Shown: positions 38,567 to 48,453 of the stretch, in pieces
Position numbering within the stretch: the first letter of the stretch is position 1
Layout: every line of letters starts with the position of its first letter
Source: Streptomyces netropsis
Lineage (GTDB): Bacteria > Actinomycetota > Actinomycetes > Streptomycetales > Streptomycetaceae
Assembly: GCF_014203545.1 (NCBI RefSeq)
Contig: NZ_JACHJG010000001.1
Location: 953,934-1,017,933 of the forward strand
Length of the DNA: 64,000 bases
Direction of reading: 5' to 3'
Notes under the pieces: model-generated
What the model was told of the DNA's origin: nothing
The model's database searches: none
What the model saw: only the letters and a program-made list of their open reading frames with translations
Translations under genes and position numbers: made by a program

Positions 38567-38803
38567 GTGGTCATGGGGTTCTCGATCGCCCTCATCGTCT
38601 TCAGCCTGCTGATGATGATGCTGGTGCTCATGCACAAGGGGAAGGGCGGCGGCCTGTCCGATATGTTCGGTGGCGGTATGCAGTCCTCCGTCGGCGGCTC
38701 CTCGGTCGCCGAGCGCAACCTCGACCGCATCACCGTGGTCGTCGGTCTGCTGTGGTTCGCGTGCATCGTGGCACTCGGCCTGCTGATGAAGCTCGATAGC
38801 TGA
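38567..38803 (+). CDS. secG: Preprotein translocase subunit SecG
   Basis: Small subunit of the SecYEG channel. The 78-residue product has two membrane helices (about residues 3-22 and 52-72) around the conserved loop KGKGGGLSDMFGGG and SSVAERNLDRIT. The GTG at 38567 gives the usual short start before FSIALIVFSL; the ATG at 38573 is an alternative. The tpiA-secG order is conserved in actinobacteria. Confidence 0.93.
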   Translation: MVMGFSIALIVFSLLMMMLVLMHKGKGGGLSDMFGGGMQSSVGGSSVAERNLDRITVVVGLLWFACIVALGLLMKLDS

Positions 38804-38962
38804 CGTACCGTCGTCGGGTCGGCCTATCATTGGGCTCGCGTCCTCGCGGCCGGGCTGTAACTCCTGCCACTGGACGCGCGTTGGGCCTTACGTAGACTGG
38901 GGCGCCCGCCGCGGAGCTTCATCTCGTCGCTTCGCAGCACCATCACGCAGGGAGTTACGACC

Positions 38963-39298
38963 GTGGCAAGTGGCAACGCGATCCGAGGAAGTCGGGTCGG
39001 AGCGGGGCCGATGGGGGAGGCCGAGCGGGGCGAGTCCGCGCCGCGCCTCCGCATCTCCTTCTGGTGCTCGAACGGGCACGAGACGCAGCCGAGCTTCGCC
39101 AGCGACGCGCAGGTGCCGGACACGTGGGACTGCCCGCGTTGTGGCTTCCCTGCCGGTCAGGACCGGGACAACCCGCCGGACCCGCCGCGTACCGAGCCGT
39201 ACAAGACGCACCTCGCGTACGTCCGTGAGCGGCGCAGCGACGCCGACGGCGAGGCGATCCTGGCGGAGGCGCTCGCCAAGCTCCGCGGCGAGATCTGA
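38963..39298 (+). CDS. rbpA: RbpA-family RNA polymerase-binding protein (paralogue)
   Basis: A 111-residue protein of the actinobacterial RbpA family, which binds the principal sigma factor and stabilises the open complex. The N-terminal AIRGSRVG tail and the zinc-type residues C35, H39, C57 and C60 (FWCSNGHE, WDCPRCG) are recognisable. The C-terminal sigma-binding helix pattern is present (ERRSDADGEAILAEALAKLR), but the THWDML motif of the classical protein reads THLAYV, and the loop is rich in Asp and Pro. It is likely a second paralogue rather than the main RbpA. The GTG at 38963 follows GGGAG. A TAGACT hexamer lies at about 38893. Confidence 0.8.
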   Translation: MASGNAIRGSRVGAGPMGEAERGESAPRLRISFWCSNGHETQPSFASDAQVPDTWDCPRCGFPAGQDRDNPPDPPRTEPYKTHLAYVRERRSDADGEAILAEALAKLRGEI

Positions 39299-39321
39299 GC
39301 AGCGGCACCGAACACGCCAAG

Positions 39322-39363
39322 CGGCCCGGCCGCGCACTCCCACGAGGGTGCGCGGCCGGGCCG
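39322..39363 (+). terminator. Terminator after the rbpA-family gene
   Basis: A perfect 16-bp stem (left arm CGGCCCGGCCGCGCAC) with a 10-nt loop, 23 nt after the stop codon. Confidence 0.85.
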
Positions 39364-39476
39364 TCGTCGTCACCCGTGCCCGCCGAGGACCGCGCCGGGG
39401 CGTGCGGACACCTCATACCGAAGCCTGATCAATTAGGTTGGAGGATGGCGGGGCGGCAACGAGAAGAAGTGGGCTG

Positions 39477-41138
39477 ATGTCCGAGATGAACGCAGAAGGC
39501 CGGAGCAGGCTCGACCAGACGCCTGAGTGGAACGCGTTGGCCAAGCACCGGGAAGAGTTGGGGGAGGTGCACCTGCGGAAGCTGTTCGCCGACGACTCCT
39601 CGCGGGCCGAGCGCTATGCGCTCTCCGTCGGCGATCTGTACGTCGACTACTCCAAGCACCTGGTCACCGACGAGACGCTGCGGCTGCTGCGCGAGCTGGC
39701 GGCCGCGACCGGGGTGGCCGGGCTGCGGGACGCGATGTTCCGGGGCGAGAAGATCAACACCACCGAGGGCCGCGCGGTGCTGCACACCGCCCTGCGCGCC
39801 CCGGAATCCGCCGTCGTGGAGAGCGACGGCGTCAACGTCATCCCCGCCGTGCACGCCGTATTGATGAAGATGCAGGTCTTCGCCGACCGGGTGCGCTCGG
39901 GGGGCTGGAAGGGCCACACCGGAAAGCCCATCAAGAACGTCGTCAACATCGGCATCGGCGGTTCCGACCTCGGCCCCGCGATGGCCTACGAGGCGCTGCG
40001 CGCCTACACCGCACGGGACATGACGTTCCGTTTCGTGTCGAACGTCGACGGCGCTGATCTGCACGAGGCCGTGCGGGACCTGGACCCGGCCGAGACGCTG
40101 TTCGTCATCGCCTCGAAGACGTTCACCACCATCGAGACCATCACCAACGCCACGTCCGCCCGCAACTGGCTGCTGACCGGCCTGCGCGCGGGCGAGGAGG
40201 CCGTCGCCAAGCACTTCGTGGCGCTGTCGACGAACGAGGAGAAGGTCGCCGAGTTCGGCATCGACACGGCCAACATGTTCGAGTTCTGGGACTGGGTCGG
40301 CGGTCGCTATTCCTACGACTCGGCCATCGGCCTCTCCCTGATGCTCGCCATCGGCCCGGACCACTTCCGCGAGATGCTGGCCGGCTTCCACCTGGTCGAC
40401 GAGCACTTCCGCTGCGCGCCGCCGGAGGAGAACGTCCCGCTGCTGCTCGGTCTGCTCGGCATCTGGTACGGCAACTTCCACGACGCCCAGTCCCACGCGG
40501 TGCTGCCCTACAGCCACTACCTGTCGAAGTTCGCCGCGTATCTGCAGCAGCTGGACATGGAGTCCAACGGCAAGTCGGTGGACCGTGACGGCAACCCCGT
40601 CAACTGGCAGACCGGCCCGGTCGTCTGGGGCACCCCGGGCACCAACGGGCAGCACGCCTACTATCAGTTGATCCACCAGGGCACGAAGCTGATCCCCGCG
40701 GATCTGATCGGCTTCGCCAAGCCCGTGGACGACCTGCTGCCGGGTCTGGTCGGCCAGCACGACCTGCTGATGGCGAACCTCTTCGCCCAGGGCCAGGCAC
40801 TCGCCTTCGGCAAGACCCCGGAGGAGGTCGCGGCGGAGGGCGTCCCGCAGGACCTGATCCCGCACAAGACGTTCAAGGGCAACCACCCCACCACGACGAT
40901 CCTCGCGAACGAGCTCACGCCGTCGGTGCTCGGGCAGTTGGTCGCGCTGTACGAGCACAAGGTGTTCGTCCAGGGCGCGGTCTGGAACATCGACTCCTTC
41001 GACCAGTGGGGCGTCGAACTCGGCAAGGTCCTCGCGAAGCGGGTCGAGCCCGCGCTGACGGCCGGCGACGAGGTGCCGGGGCTGGACGCGTCCACGGCTG
41101 CGCTGGTCGCGCGTTACCGCTCGCTGCGCGGGCGCTAG
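39477..41138 (+). CDS. pgi: Glucose-6-phosphate isomerase
   Basis: Interconverts glucose 6-phosphate and fructose 6-phosphate, linking glycolysis with the pentose phosphate genes that follow on the other strand. The 553-residue product has the family signatures [12 protein letters not shown] and the sugar-binding SKTFTTIET, plus the C-terminal signature [11 protein letters not shown]. The ATG at 39477 is chosen for an AGAAG sequence upstream; the ATG at 39486 is also possible. It is convergent with pgl, separated by a repeat and a terminator. Confidence 0.95.
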   Translation: MSEMNAEGRSRLDQTPEWNALAKHREELGEVHLRKLFADDSSRAERYALSVGDLYVDYSKHLVTDETLRLLRELAAATGVAGLRDAMFRGEKINTTEGRAVLHTALRAPESAVVESDGVNVIPAVHAVLMKMQVFADRVRSGGWKGHTGKPIKNVVNIGIGGSDLGPAMAYEALRAYTARDMTFRFVSNVDGADLHEAVRDLDPAETLFVIASKTFTTIETITNATSARNWLLTGLRAGEEAVAKHFVALSTNEEKVAEFGIDTANMFEFWDWVGGRYSYDSAIGLSLMLAIGPDHFREMLAGFHLVDEHFRCAPPEENVPLLLGLLGIWYGNFHDAQSHAVLPYSHYLSKFAAYLQQLDMESNGKSVDRDGNPVNWQTGPVVWGTPGTNGQHAYYQLIHQGTKLIPADLIGFAKPVDDLLPGLVGQHDLLMANLFAQGQALAFGKTPEEVAAEGVPQDLIPHKTFKGNHPTTTILANELTPSVLGQLVALYEHKVFVQGAVWNIDSFDQWGVELGKVLAKRVEPALTAGDEVPGLDASTAALVARYRSLRGR

Positions 41139-41166
41139 GGCCGGATCTTCGTCCTACGGGCCGTCT

Positions 41167-41250
41167 GTGCCGCCTGCGGCGGCGAGCGCCCTGCGGGCGC
41201 GTCCTCAATCGCCGGACGGGCTTATTGCAGCCCGTCCGGCGATTGAGGAC
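41167..41250. repeat. Composite palindromic repeat, copy 4
   Basis: The core at 41201-41250 has perfect 22-bp arms beginning GTCCTCAATCGCCGGACGGG around a TATTGC loop. The left flank holds the small hairpins CCGCCTGCGGCGG and GCGCCCTGCGGGCGC, which recur inverted to the right of copy 2. It lies between convergent pgi and pgl and should stop transcription from both sides. Confidence 0.85.
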
Positions 41251-41279
41251 CGGGTCCGGGCGGAGCCCGGGAAACGCAC

Positions 41280-41317
41280 GATGGCCCGGTCCCCCCCCGC
41301 GGGGAGACCGGGCCATC
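41280..41317 (-). terminator. pgl operon terminator
   Basis: GATGGCCCGGTC and its complement (12 bp) enclose an inner CCCC/GGGG stem. It lies 18 nt beyond the pgl stop on the minus strand. Confidence 0.8.
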
Positions 41318-41334
41318 GGCCGTTCAGCGTGCTG

Positions 41335-42117
41335 TCAGGACGTCGCCGGAGGATACAGATCCCGCGGAAGGCGAGCCGCCGCGGCGGCGTCCAGCAGCCA
41401 CAGCGTGCGGCTGCGGCCGTACGCCCCCGCGGCGGGGGCCTGGATCTCACCCGCACCGCTCAGCGCGAGCGCCACCGCGTTCGCCTTGTCCTCGCCCGCC
41501 GCGAGCAGCCACACCTCGCGGGCCGCGCGAATTGCCGGCAGGGTCAGGGAGACCCGGTTCGGCGGCGGCTTGGGCGCGCCCCGGACGCCGACCACCGTGC
41601 GCTCGGTCTCCCGCACGCCCGGCAGTTCGGGGAAGAGCGAGGCCACGTGCGTGTCCGGGCCGACGCCCAGCAGCAGGACGTCGAACGCGGGCACCGGGCC
41701 GTGGTCCTCGGGCCGGGCCGCCGCGGCGAGCTCCGCCGCGTAGGCCTCCGCCGCCGCGTCCGCGTCGTTGCCGTACGGGCCGCTCGCCGGCGGCATCGGG
41801 TGCACCCGGGCGGGGTCCAGCGGCACCGAGTCCAGCAGCGCCTCGCGCGCCTGGGTCACATTGCGCTCGGGGTCGCCGTCCGGGAGGAACCGCTCGTCGC
41901 CCCACCACAGGTCCAGCCGCGACCAGTCGACCGCGTCCCGCGCGGGCGCGGTGGCGAGGGCCGCGAGCAGCCCGTTGCCGTTGCGCCCGCCCGTGAGGAC
42001 GACGGAGGCCGAGCCGCGGGCGGCCTGGGCGTCCACGATCTTCGTGATCAGCCGGGCCGCCGCGGCCTGCGCCATCAGCTCCTTGTCCCGGTGGACGACG
42101 ATCTGAGGAGCGCTCAC
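41335..42117 (-). CDS. pgl: 6-phosphogluconolactonase
   Basis: Hydrolyses 6-phosphogluconolactone made by Zwf in the oxidative pentose phosphate pathway. The 260-residue product has the sugar-phosphate isomerase-like fold with SVVLTGGRNGNGLL, WWGDERFLPDGDPERN and the LLLGVGPDTHVASLFP motif; in most homologues the latter reads GxGPDGHxASLFP, so the D-T-H here is a mild variation. It starts with GTG overlapping the opcA stop by 4 nt and is the last gene of the operon. Confidence 0.94.
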   Translation of the reverse strand: MSAPQIVVHRDKELMAQAAAARLITKIVDAQAARGSASVVLTGGRNGNGLLAALATAPARDAVDWSRLDLWWGDERFLPDGDPERNVTQAREALLDSVPLDPARVHPMPPASGPYGNDADAAAEAYAAELAAAARPEDHGPVPAFDVLLLGVGPDTHVASLFPELPGVRETERTVVGVRGAPKPPPNRVSLTLPAIRAAREVWLLAAGEDKANAVALALSGAGEIQAPAAGAYGRSRTLWLLDAAAAARLPRDLYPPATS

Positions 42118-43190
42118 TTGCCCGCCGCCTTCTTGCCGGACGCCTTCTTGGCGGGGGCGGCGGTGGCTCCGTCCGAAGCGTCCGGAGCGGCCGGAGCCTC
42201 CGGAGCGGCCTCGGCGACCTCAGCGGCCTTGGCCGCCTTCGGCGCCGCGGCCGACTGCGCGGCCGGCTCGGAAAGCCGCTCCACGCCGTACTTCAGCGCC
42301 GCCTCGTAGGTGGTGTCCGGGTCGAGCCTGCGCAGCTCCTCCGCGAGGAGCTCCGCGGTCTCGCGTCGGTTGAGCGCGACGGCACGGTCCGGCTGGCCGG
42401 GCATGCAGAGCGTGGCCAGCGTGCCGTTGGGACGGTCCAGGACGATCGGGCCGTTCCCGGTCTCCAGCCGTACGGCGGTCAGGCCCGGGCCGTCCGAGAC
42501 GGTCCGCTTCACCGGGACGCCGAGACGGTCCGCGAGCCACATGGCGAGCAGCTCACCGCTGGGGTTGTAGCCCTCGCCCTCGACCTCGGCGGAGACGACG
42601 TCGACCTGCTGCTGGTCCAGGGCGGCCGCGAGCATCGAGCGCCACGGCGTGATCCGGGTCCAGGCCAGGTCGGTGTCGCCGGGCGTGTAGTGCGCGGCGC
42701 GGGCCGAGACCTCCGCGAGGGGGTCCTCGGCGGCGTAGGTGTCGGTCACCCGGCGCTGGGCCAGGGCGCCCAGCGGGTCCTTCTCCGGGTTCGGCGGAGC
42801 ACCCACCGGCCACCAGACGACCACGGGGGCGTCGGGCAGCAGCAGCGGCAGCACGACCGACTGGGCGTGGTCGATGACGTCGCCGTACAGCCTCAGGACC
42901 ACCGTCTCGCCGGTGCCCGCGCTGGTGCCGACCCGGACCTCGGCGTCGAGGCGGGCCTTGGCGCGGTCGCGCATCGAGCGGCTGACCCGCTTGATGACGA
43001 CGAGCTTGCGCGAGGGGTGCTCGCGGGACGCGTCGTTGGCGGCCTTGAGCGCGTCGTAGGCGTGCTCCTCGTCGGTGACGATGACCAGGGTGAGCACCAT
43101 GCCGACGGCGGGGGTGCCGATGGCGCGGCGGCCCTGGACCAGCGCGTTGTTGATCTTGCTGGACGTGGTGTCCGTGAGGTCCATCTTCAT
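42114..43190 (-). CDS. opcA: Glucose-6-phosphate dehydrogenase assembly protein OpcA
   Basis: A 358-residue accessory factor needed for assembly or activity of Zwf in cyanobacteria and actinobacteria. It has the conserved start MKMDLTDTTSSKINNALV and the VVWWPVGAPPNP motif. The last 50 residues are an Ala/Pro/Glu linker ending in a Lys-rich tail (AKKASGKKAAGK) that is not part of the conserved domain. It overlaps zwf upstream and pgl downstream by 4 nt each, giving tight translational coupling of zwf-opcA-pgl. Confidence 0.95.
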   Translation of the reverse strand: MKMDLTDTTSSKINNALVQGRRAIGTPAVGMVLTLVIVTDEEHAYDALKAANDASREHPSRKLVVIKRVSRSMRDRAKARLDAEVRVGTSAGTGETVVLRLYGDVIDHAQSVVLPLLLPDAPVVVWWPVGAPPNPEKDPLGALAQRRVTDTYAAEDPLAEVSARAAHYTPGDTDLAWTRITPWRSMLAAALDQQQVDVVSAEVEGEGYNPSGELLAMWLADRLGVPVKRTVSDGPGLTAVRLETGNGPIVLDRPNGTLATLCMPGQPDRAVALNRRETAELLAEELRRLDPDTTYEAALKYGVERLSEPAAQSAAAPKAAKAAEVAEAAPEAPAAPDASDGATAAPAKKASGKKAAGK

Positions 43191-44713
43191 GGCCGCCGCC
43201 AGCTCCGTCCGTCTCGTGCGAGCATCTCGTCGGCCTCGTCCGGGCCCCAGGTGCCGGCCTGGTAGGACGCGGGCTTGCCGTGCTTGTCCCAGTACCGCTC
43301 GATCGGGTCGAGGATCTCCCAGGACAGTTCGACCTCCCGCAGCCGCGGGAAGAGGTTGGCGTCGCCCAGCAGCACATCGAGGATGAGCCGCTCGTACGCC
43401 TCCGGGCTGGACTCGGTGAAGGACTCGCCGTAGGCGAAGTCCATCGAGACGTCCCGGACCTCCATCGAGGTGCCCGGCACCTTGGAGCCGAACCGCAGCG
43501 TGACGCCCTCGTCCGGCTGCACCCGGATCACCAGGGCGTTCTGCCCCAGCTCCTCGGTGGCGGTGTGGTCGAAGGGCGAGTGCGGGGCGCGCTGGAAGAC
43601 CACCGCGATCTCGGTGACGCGGCGGCCGAGCCGCTTGCCCGTGCGGAGGTAGAAGGGGACGCCCGCCCAGCGGCGGTTGTCGATCTCCAGCTTGATCGCG
43701 GCGTAGGTGTCGGTCTTCGACTGCGGGTCGATGCCGTCCTCTTCGAGGTAGCCGACGACCTCCTCGCCACCCTGCCAGCCGTGCGCGTACTGACCGCGCA
43801 CGGTCTCCTTGCCGAGGTCCTTCGGCAGCCGCACGGCGCCGAGCACCTTGGTCTTCTCCGCGACCAGCGCGTCCGCCTCGAAGGAGGCGGGCTCCTCCAT
43901 CGCGGTGAGCGCGAGCAGCTGGAGCAGGTGGTTCTGGATGACGTCGCGGGCGGCACCGATGCCGTCGTAGTAGCCGGCCCGGCCGCCGATGCCGATGTCC
44001 TCGGCCATGGTGATCTGCACGTGGTCGACGTACGACCGGTTCCAGATCGGCTCGAAGAGGGTGTTGGCGAAGCGCAGCGCCAGGATGTTCTGGACCGTCT
44101 CCTTGCCGAGGTAGTGGTCGATCCGGAAGACCTCTTCCGGCGGGAACACCTCGTGGACGATCCGGTTGAGTTCCTGGGCGCTGGCCAGGTCGTGCCCGAA
44201 GGGCTTCTCGATGACGGCGCGCCGCCAGGAGCCCTCCTTCTGGTCGGCCAGTCCGTGCTTCTTGAGCTGCTGGACGACCTTGGGGAAGAACTTCGGCGGG
44301 ACGGACAGGTAGAAGGCGAAGTTGCCGCCCGTGCCCTGCGCCTTGTCGAGCTCGTGGATGGTGTCCTTGAGCGTCTCGAAGGCCTCGTCGTCGTCGAAGT
44401 CGCCCTGGACGAACCGGCAGCCCTGCACCAGCTGCTGCCAGACCTCCTCGCGGAAGGGCGTGCGCGCGTGCTCCTTGACCGCGTCGTGGACGATCTGGGC
44501 GAAGTCCTCGTTCTCCCAGTCGCGGCGCGCGAAGCCGATGAGCGAGAAGCCCGGCGGCAGCAGACCGCGGTTGGCCAGGTCATAGACGGCAGGCATCAGC
44601 TTTTTACGGGACAAATCGCCCGTGACGCCAAAGATGACCAGGCCCGACGGCCCCGCGATACGCGGGAGCCGTCGGTCCTGAGCGTCACGCAGCGGATTGC
44701 TGCTTGTGCTCAA
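43187..44713 (-). CDS. zwf: Glucose-6-phosphate 1-dehydrogenase
   Basis: Oxidises glucose 6-phosphate with NADP+, the entry step of the pentose phosphate pathway. The 508-residue product has the dinucleotide-binding GVTGDLSRKK (29-38) and the active-site RIDHYLGKE (197-205). It starts with TTG at 44713, 1 bp after the tal stop; GGAGG 6 nt upstream supports this rare start. Together with opcA and pgl it forms the oxidative branch of the operon. Confidence 0.96.
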   Translation of the reverse strand: MSTSSNPLRDAQDRRLPRIAGPSGLVIFGVTGDLSRKKLMPAVYDLANRGLLPPGFSLIGFARRDWENEDFAQIVHDAVKEHARTPFREEVWQQLVQGCRFVQGDFDDDEAFETLKDTIHELDKAQGTGGNFAFYLSVPPKFFPKVVQQLKKHGLADQKEGSWRRAVIEKPFGHDLASAQELNRIVHEVFPPEEVFRIDHYLGKETVQNILALRFANTLFEPIWNRSYVDHVQITMAEDIGIGGRAGYYDGIGAARDVIQNHLLQLLALTAMEEPASFEADALVAEKTKVLGAVRLPKDLGKETVRGQYAHGWQGGEEVVGYLEEDGIDPQSKTDTYAAIKLEIDNRRWAGVPFYLRTGKRLGRRVTEIAVVFQRAPHSPFDHTATEELGQNALVIRVQPDEGVTLRFGSKVPGTSMEVRDVSMDFAYGESFTESSPEAYERLILDVLLGDANLFPRLREVELSWEILDPIERYWDKHGKPASYQAGTWGPDEADEMLARDGRSWRRP

Positions 44714-44714
44714 T

Positions 44715-45830
44715 TCACGCCTCCGGAGCGAGGCGCTTGAGCTCCGCCTCAGTGGACTTCAGCAGGTCGTTCCACGACGCCTCGAACTTCTCGACGCCCT
44801 CGTCCTCCAGGACCTGCACGACGTCGTCGTACGAGATCCCGACCTTCGCCAGCGCGTCGAGCTCGGCCTTGGCCTGCTCGTACGTGCCGCGCACCGTGTC
44901 ACCGATGATCTGACCGTGGTCGGCGGTGGCCTCCAGGGTGGCCTCCGGCATGGTGTTGACCGTGTTCGGGGCGACCAGGTCGTCCACGTACAGCGTGTCC
45001 TTGTAGGCCGGGTCCTTGACGCCGGTCGAGGCCCACAGGGCGCGCTGCTTGTTGGCGCCGGACTTCTCCAGGGCGGCCCAGCGGTCGGAGGAGAAGACCT
45101 CCTCGTACGCCTGGTAGGCCAGGCGGGCGTTGGCGAGCGCCGCCTTGCCGCGCAGCTCCTTGGCCTCCGCCGTGCCCAGCGCGTCGAGGCGCTTGTCGAT
45201 CTCGGTGTCCACGCGGGACACGAAGAAGGACGCGACCGAGTGGATCAGGGACAGGTCCAGGCCCGCGGCCTTGGCCTTCTCCAGACCGGTCAGGTAGGCG
45301 TCCATCACCGCGCGGTAGCGCTCGAGGGAGAAGATCAGCGTCACGTTGACGCTGATGCCCTTGCCGATGACCTCGGCGATGGCCGGCAGGCCCGCCTTGG
45401 TCGCCGGGATCTTGATGAGGGTGTTCGGGCGGTCCACCAGCCAGGCCAGCTGCTTGGCCTCGGCGACCGTGGCCACCGTGTCGTGCGCCAGGCGCGGGTC
45501 GACCTCGATGGAGACCCGGCCGTCCTGGCCGTCGGTCGCGTCGAAGACCGGGCGCAGGATGTCGGCGGCGTCGCGGACGTCCGCCGTCGTGATCATGCGG
45601 ATGGCCTCGTCGACGGTGACCTTGCGGGCCGCGAGGTCGGCGAGCTGCTGCTCGTAACCGTCACCGCCGGAGATCGCCTTCTGGAAGATCGACGGGTTGG
45701 TCGTGACGCCCACGACGTGGCTCTGGTCGATCAGCTCGGCCAGGTTGCCCGACGTGATGCGCTTGCGGGACAGGTCGTCCAGCCAGATCGCGACGCCTTC
45801 GTCGGAGAGGCGCTTGAGTGCGTCTGTCAT
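44715..45830 (-). CDS. tal: Transaldolase
   Basis: Moves a three-carbon dihydroxyacetone unit between sugar phosphates in the non-oxidative pentose phosphate pathway. The 371-residue product is the long actinobacterial type, with the Schiff-base lysine K140 in [10 protein letters not shown] and the opening [13 protein letters not shown] and [13 protein letters not shown]. It lies 34 bp after tkt and 1 bp before zwf. Confidence 0.96.
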   Translation of the reverse strand: MTDALKRLSDEGVAIWLDDLSRKRITSGNLAELIDQSHVVGVTTNPSIFQKAISGGDGYEQQLADLAARKVTVDEAIRMITTADVRDAADILRPVFDATDGQDGRVSIEVDPRLAHDTVATVAEAKQLAWLVDRPNTLIKIPATKAGLPAIAEVIGKGISVNVTLIFSLERYRAVMDAYLTGLEKAKAAGLDLSLIHSVASFFVSRVDTEIDKRLDALGTAEAKELRGKAALANARLAYQAYEEVFSSDRWAALEKSGANKQRALWASTGVKDPAYKDTLYVDDLVAPNTVNTMPEATLEATADHGQIIGDTVRGTYEQAKAELDALAKVGISYDDVVQVLEDEGVEKFEASWNDLLKSTEAELKRLAPEA

Positions 45831-45864
45831 GGGGATTGCATCTCCTACTGATTGTTTGCGGGCG

Positions 45865-47952
45865 TCAGCGGCGGTTGGCGTCGGCGTGCTCGACCGACTC
45901 GCGCGCGGCGGCGACCACGGCCTCGGTGGTCAGACCGAACTCGCGGTAGAGCACCTTGTAGTCGGCGGAGGCGCCGAAGTGCTCCAGCGAGACGATCCGG
46001 CCGCTCTCGCCGACGTAGCGGTGCCAGGTCAGACCGATGCCGGCCTCGACCGCGACCCGCGCCTTGACGTCGGGCAGCAGGACGCCGTCGCGGTACGCCT
46101 GGTCCTGCTCCTCGAACCACTCGACGGACGGCATCGAGACGACCCGGGTCGGGATGCCCTCGGCCTGGAGGACGTCACGGGCCTCGACGGCCAGCTGGAC
46201 CTCGGAACCGGTGCCGATCAGGATCACCTGCGGACGGCCGCCCTCGGCCTCGAACAGGACGTAGCCGCCCTTGGCGACGCCCTCGTTTGCCTCGTAGGTG
46301 GGCACGTTCTGGCGGGTGAGGGCCAGACCGTGCGGCGCCGGGTGAGTGGTGTGGCGCTTGGTGATCTCGCGCCAGGCGATCGCCGTCTCGTTGGCGTCGG
46401 CCGGGCGGACCATGTTCAGGCCCGGGATGGCGCGCAGCGCGGCCATGTGCTCGACCGGCTGGTGGGTCGGGCCGTCCTCGCCGAGGCCGATGGAGTCGTG
46501 CGTCCACACGTAGGTGACCGGCAGCTTCATCAGCGCGGCCAGTCGCACGGCCGGGCGCATGTAGTCGGAGAACACCAGGAAGGTGCCGCCGTAGATGCGG
46601 GTGTTGCCGTGCAGCGCGATGCCGTTCATGGTCGAGCCCATGGCGTGCTCACGGATGCCGAAGTGCACCGTGCGGCCGTAGGGGTTCGCCTCCGGCAGCG
46701 GGTTGCCCTTCGGGAGGAAGGACGACGACGCGTCGATGGTCGTGTTGTTCGAGCCGGCGAGGTCGGCGGAGCCGCCCCACAGCTCGGGGATCACGCCGCC
46801 CAGCGCCTTGAGGACCTCGCCCGACGCCTTGCGGGTCGCGACGTCCTTGCCCGCGGGGAAGGAGGGGATCGCCTTCTCCCAGCCGTCGGGCAGCTCGCCC
46901 GCGTTGATCCGGTCGAAGTCGGCGGCGCGCTGCGGGTTCGCCGTGCGCCACTCCTCCAGCCGCTTGCTCCACGTGGCGTGCGCCTCGCGGCCGCGGTCGA
47001 CGACCGAGCGGACGTGGGTGAAGACCTCGTCCTCGACCTGGAAGGTCTGCTCGGGGTCGAAGCCCAGCACCTTCTTGGTCGCGGCCACCTCCTCGTCGCC
47101 CAGCGCCGAGCCGTGCGAGGCCTCGGTGTTCTGCGCGTTCGGGGCGGGCCAGGCGATGATCGTGCGCGCGGCGATGATCGAGGGACGCTCGGTCTCCTCC
47201 TGCGCCGCCTTCAGCGCCGCGTACAGCGCCTGGACGTCGAAGTCGCCGTTCGGGGACTGCTCGATGCGCTGGACGTGCCAGCCGTACGCCTCGTAGCGCG
47301 CCAGGACGTCCTCGGAGAAGGCCGTCTCGGTGTCGCCCTCGATCGAGATGTGGTTGTCGTCGTAGAGCGCGACGAGGTTGCCGAGCTTCTGGTGGCCGGC
47401 CAGCGAGGACGCCTCGGCGGAGATGCCCTCCTCCAGGTCGCCGTCGGAGACGATCGCCCAGATGGTGTGGTCGAAGGGGGACTCGCCCTTCGCCGCCTCC
47501 GGGTCGAACAGACCGCGCTCGTAGCGGGCGGCCATGGCCATGCCCACCGCGTTGGCGATGCCCTGGCCCAGCGGGCCGGTGGTGGTCTCCACGCCGCGGG
47601 TGTGGCCGTGCTCCGGGTGGCCCGGGGTCTTGCTGTCCCAGGTGCGGAACGACTTCAGGTCCGCGAGCTCCAGGCCGTACCCGGCCATGAAGAGCTGGAT
47701 GTAGAGCGTCAGGCTCGTGTGGCCGGGGGAGAGGACGAACCGGTCGCGTCCGGTCCAGTCGGCGTCGCTCGGGTCGTGCCGCATCAGCTTCTGGAACAGC
47801 AGATAGGCGGCGGGCGCCAGACTCATGGCCGTGCCGGGATGGCCGTTACCGACCTTCTGTACGGAATCCATGGCCAGGACGCGAGCGGTATCGACGGCCC
47901 GCTGGTCCAGTTCGGTCCACTCGAGGTCTGTGGTGGTCGGCTTGTTGCTCAC
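45865..47952 (-). CDS. tkt: Transketolase
   Basis: Thiamine-diphosphate enzyme that transfers two-carbon units between sugar phosphates. The 695-residue product has the [11 protein letters not shown] motif, the ThDP-binding [23 protein letters not shown] stretch (reading SDGDLEEG here), [16 protein letters not shown] and the C-terminal domain. It starts with GTG at 47952. It is the first gene of the five-gene pentose phosphate operon tkt-tal-zwf-opcA-pgl and is divergent from ctaB. Confidence 0.96.
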   Translation of the reverse strand: MSNKPTTTDLEWTELDQRAVDTARVLAMDSVQKVGNGHPGTAMSLAPAAYLLFQKLMRHDPSDADWTGRDRFVLSPGHTSLTLYIQLFMAGYGLELADLKSFRTWDSKTPGHPEHGHTRGVETTTGPLGQGIANAVGMAMAARYERGLFDPEAAKGESPFDHTIWAIVSDGDLEEGISAEASSLAGHQKLGNLVALYDDNHISIEGDTETAFSEDVLARYEAYGWHVQRIEQSPNGDFDVQALYAALKAAQEETERPSIIAARTIIAWPAPNAQNTEASHGSALGDEEVAATKKVLGFDPEQTFQVEDEVFTHVRSVVDRGREAHATWSKRLEEWRTANPQRAADFDRINAGELPDGWEKAIPSFPAGKDVATRKASGEVLKALGGVIPELWGGSADLAGSNNTTIDASSSFLPKGNPLPEANPYGRTVHFGIREHAMGSTMNGIALHGNTRIYGGTFLVFSDYMRPAVRLAALMKLPVTYVWTHDSIGLGEDGPTHQPVEHMAALRAIPGLNMVRPADANETAIAWREITKRHTTHPAPHGLALTRQNVPTYEANEGVAKGGYVLFEAEGGRPQVILIGTGSEVQLAVEARDVLQAEGIPTRVVSMPSVEWFEEQDQAYRDGVLLPDVKARVAVEAGIGLTWHRYVGESGRIVSLEHFGASADYKVLYREFGLTTEAVVAAARESVEHADANRR

Positions 47953-48453
47953 CCTCGGTCAGGGCTCCTCTCCACATGTGCGATTGCCGGGGGCGGTATT
48001 CCGCCACGACGCGGCGCTGTCGAGCCTACCCCCGCTGGGACGCGCATTTTTTCGACGTACAGTCGGCTGCCCGACCGTGTGCCCGGGCAACCCGGTCCGG
48101 ATGGCAAAGATTCCCGTGGTGGGTGCGACGGCCATGGAACCAGCCTGCCGGGGAGTGCGCCCGGCCGCCTCCCGAACGCTTCCGTTCTGTCGTGTCCCGC
48201 GGAATTCCGCGGGACGTTCGAGAGGTTTTCGAGCGCCTTCCGGGGTACCGGGCCGGTCCCTCCGCCCGAGGCGGCGAATGCTCAAGATCGGTTGTGGGGC
48301 CGGGATCATGAGGGCGAGAGGGGCCTCCAACACGACCCACCCCGGCGGAGGGCGGAGTACCCCCTACGTCTAGAGTGGCGTGGTACGCGCAAGTCTTTCC
48401 CGGGTCTGCACGCCCGGATGTGCTTGCTGGCCTTATCTCTGTCAGGGGTGTGC
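47953..48453. other. Divergent tkt/ctaB regulatory region, 501 bp
   Basis: No convincing gene lies here. The region must contain the promoters of the tkt operon and of ctaB, and holds a perfect 22-bp palindrome at 48194-48215. A TAGAGT hexamer at about 48371 could be the ctaB -10. Confidence 0.6.
48194..48215. promoter_or_regulatory. Perfect 22-bp palindrome
   Basis: The half-site GTCCCGCGGAA is repeated without error on the other strand, centred on GAATTC at 48204/48205. It sits near the middle of the divergent tkt/ctaB space, about 240 bp from each start, so it could be a shared operator. Confidence 0.5.

Noticed and set aside
41006..42309. Plus-strand open frames opposite pgl and the end of opcA
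   Set aside because: They are antisense to well-supported genes and have Arg/Gly/Pro-rich translations typical of high-G+C shadows.
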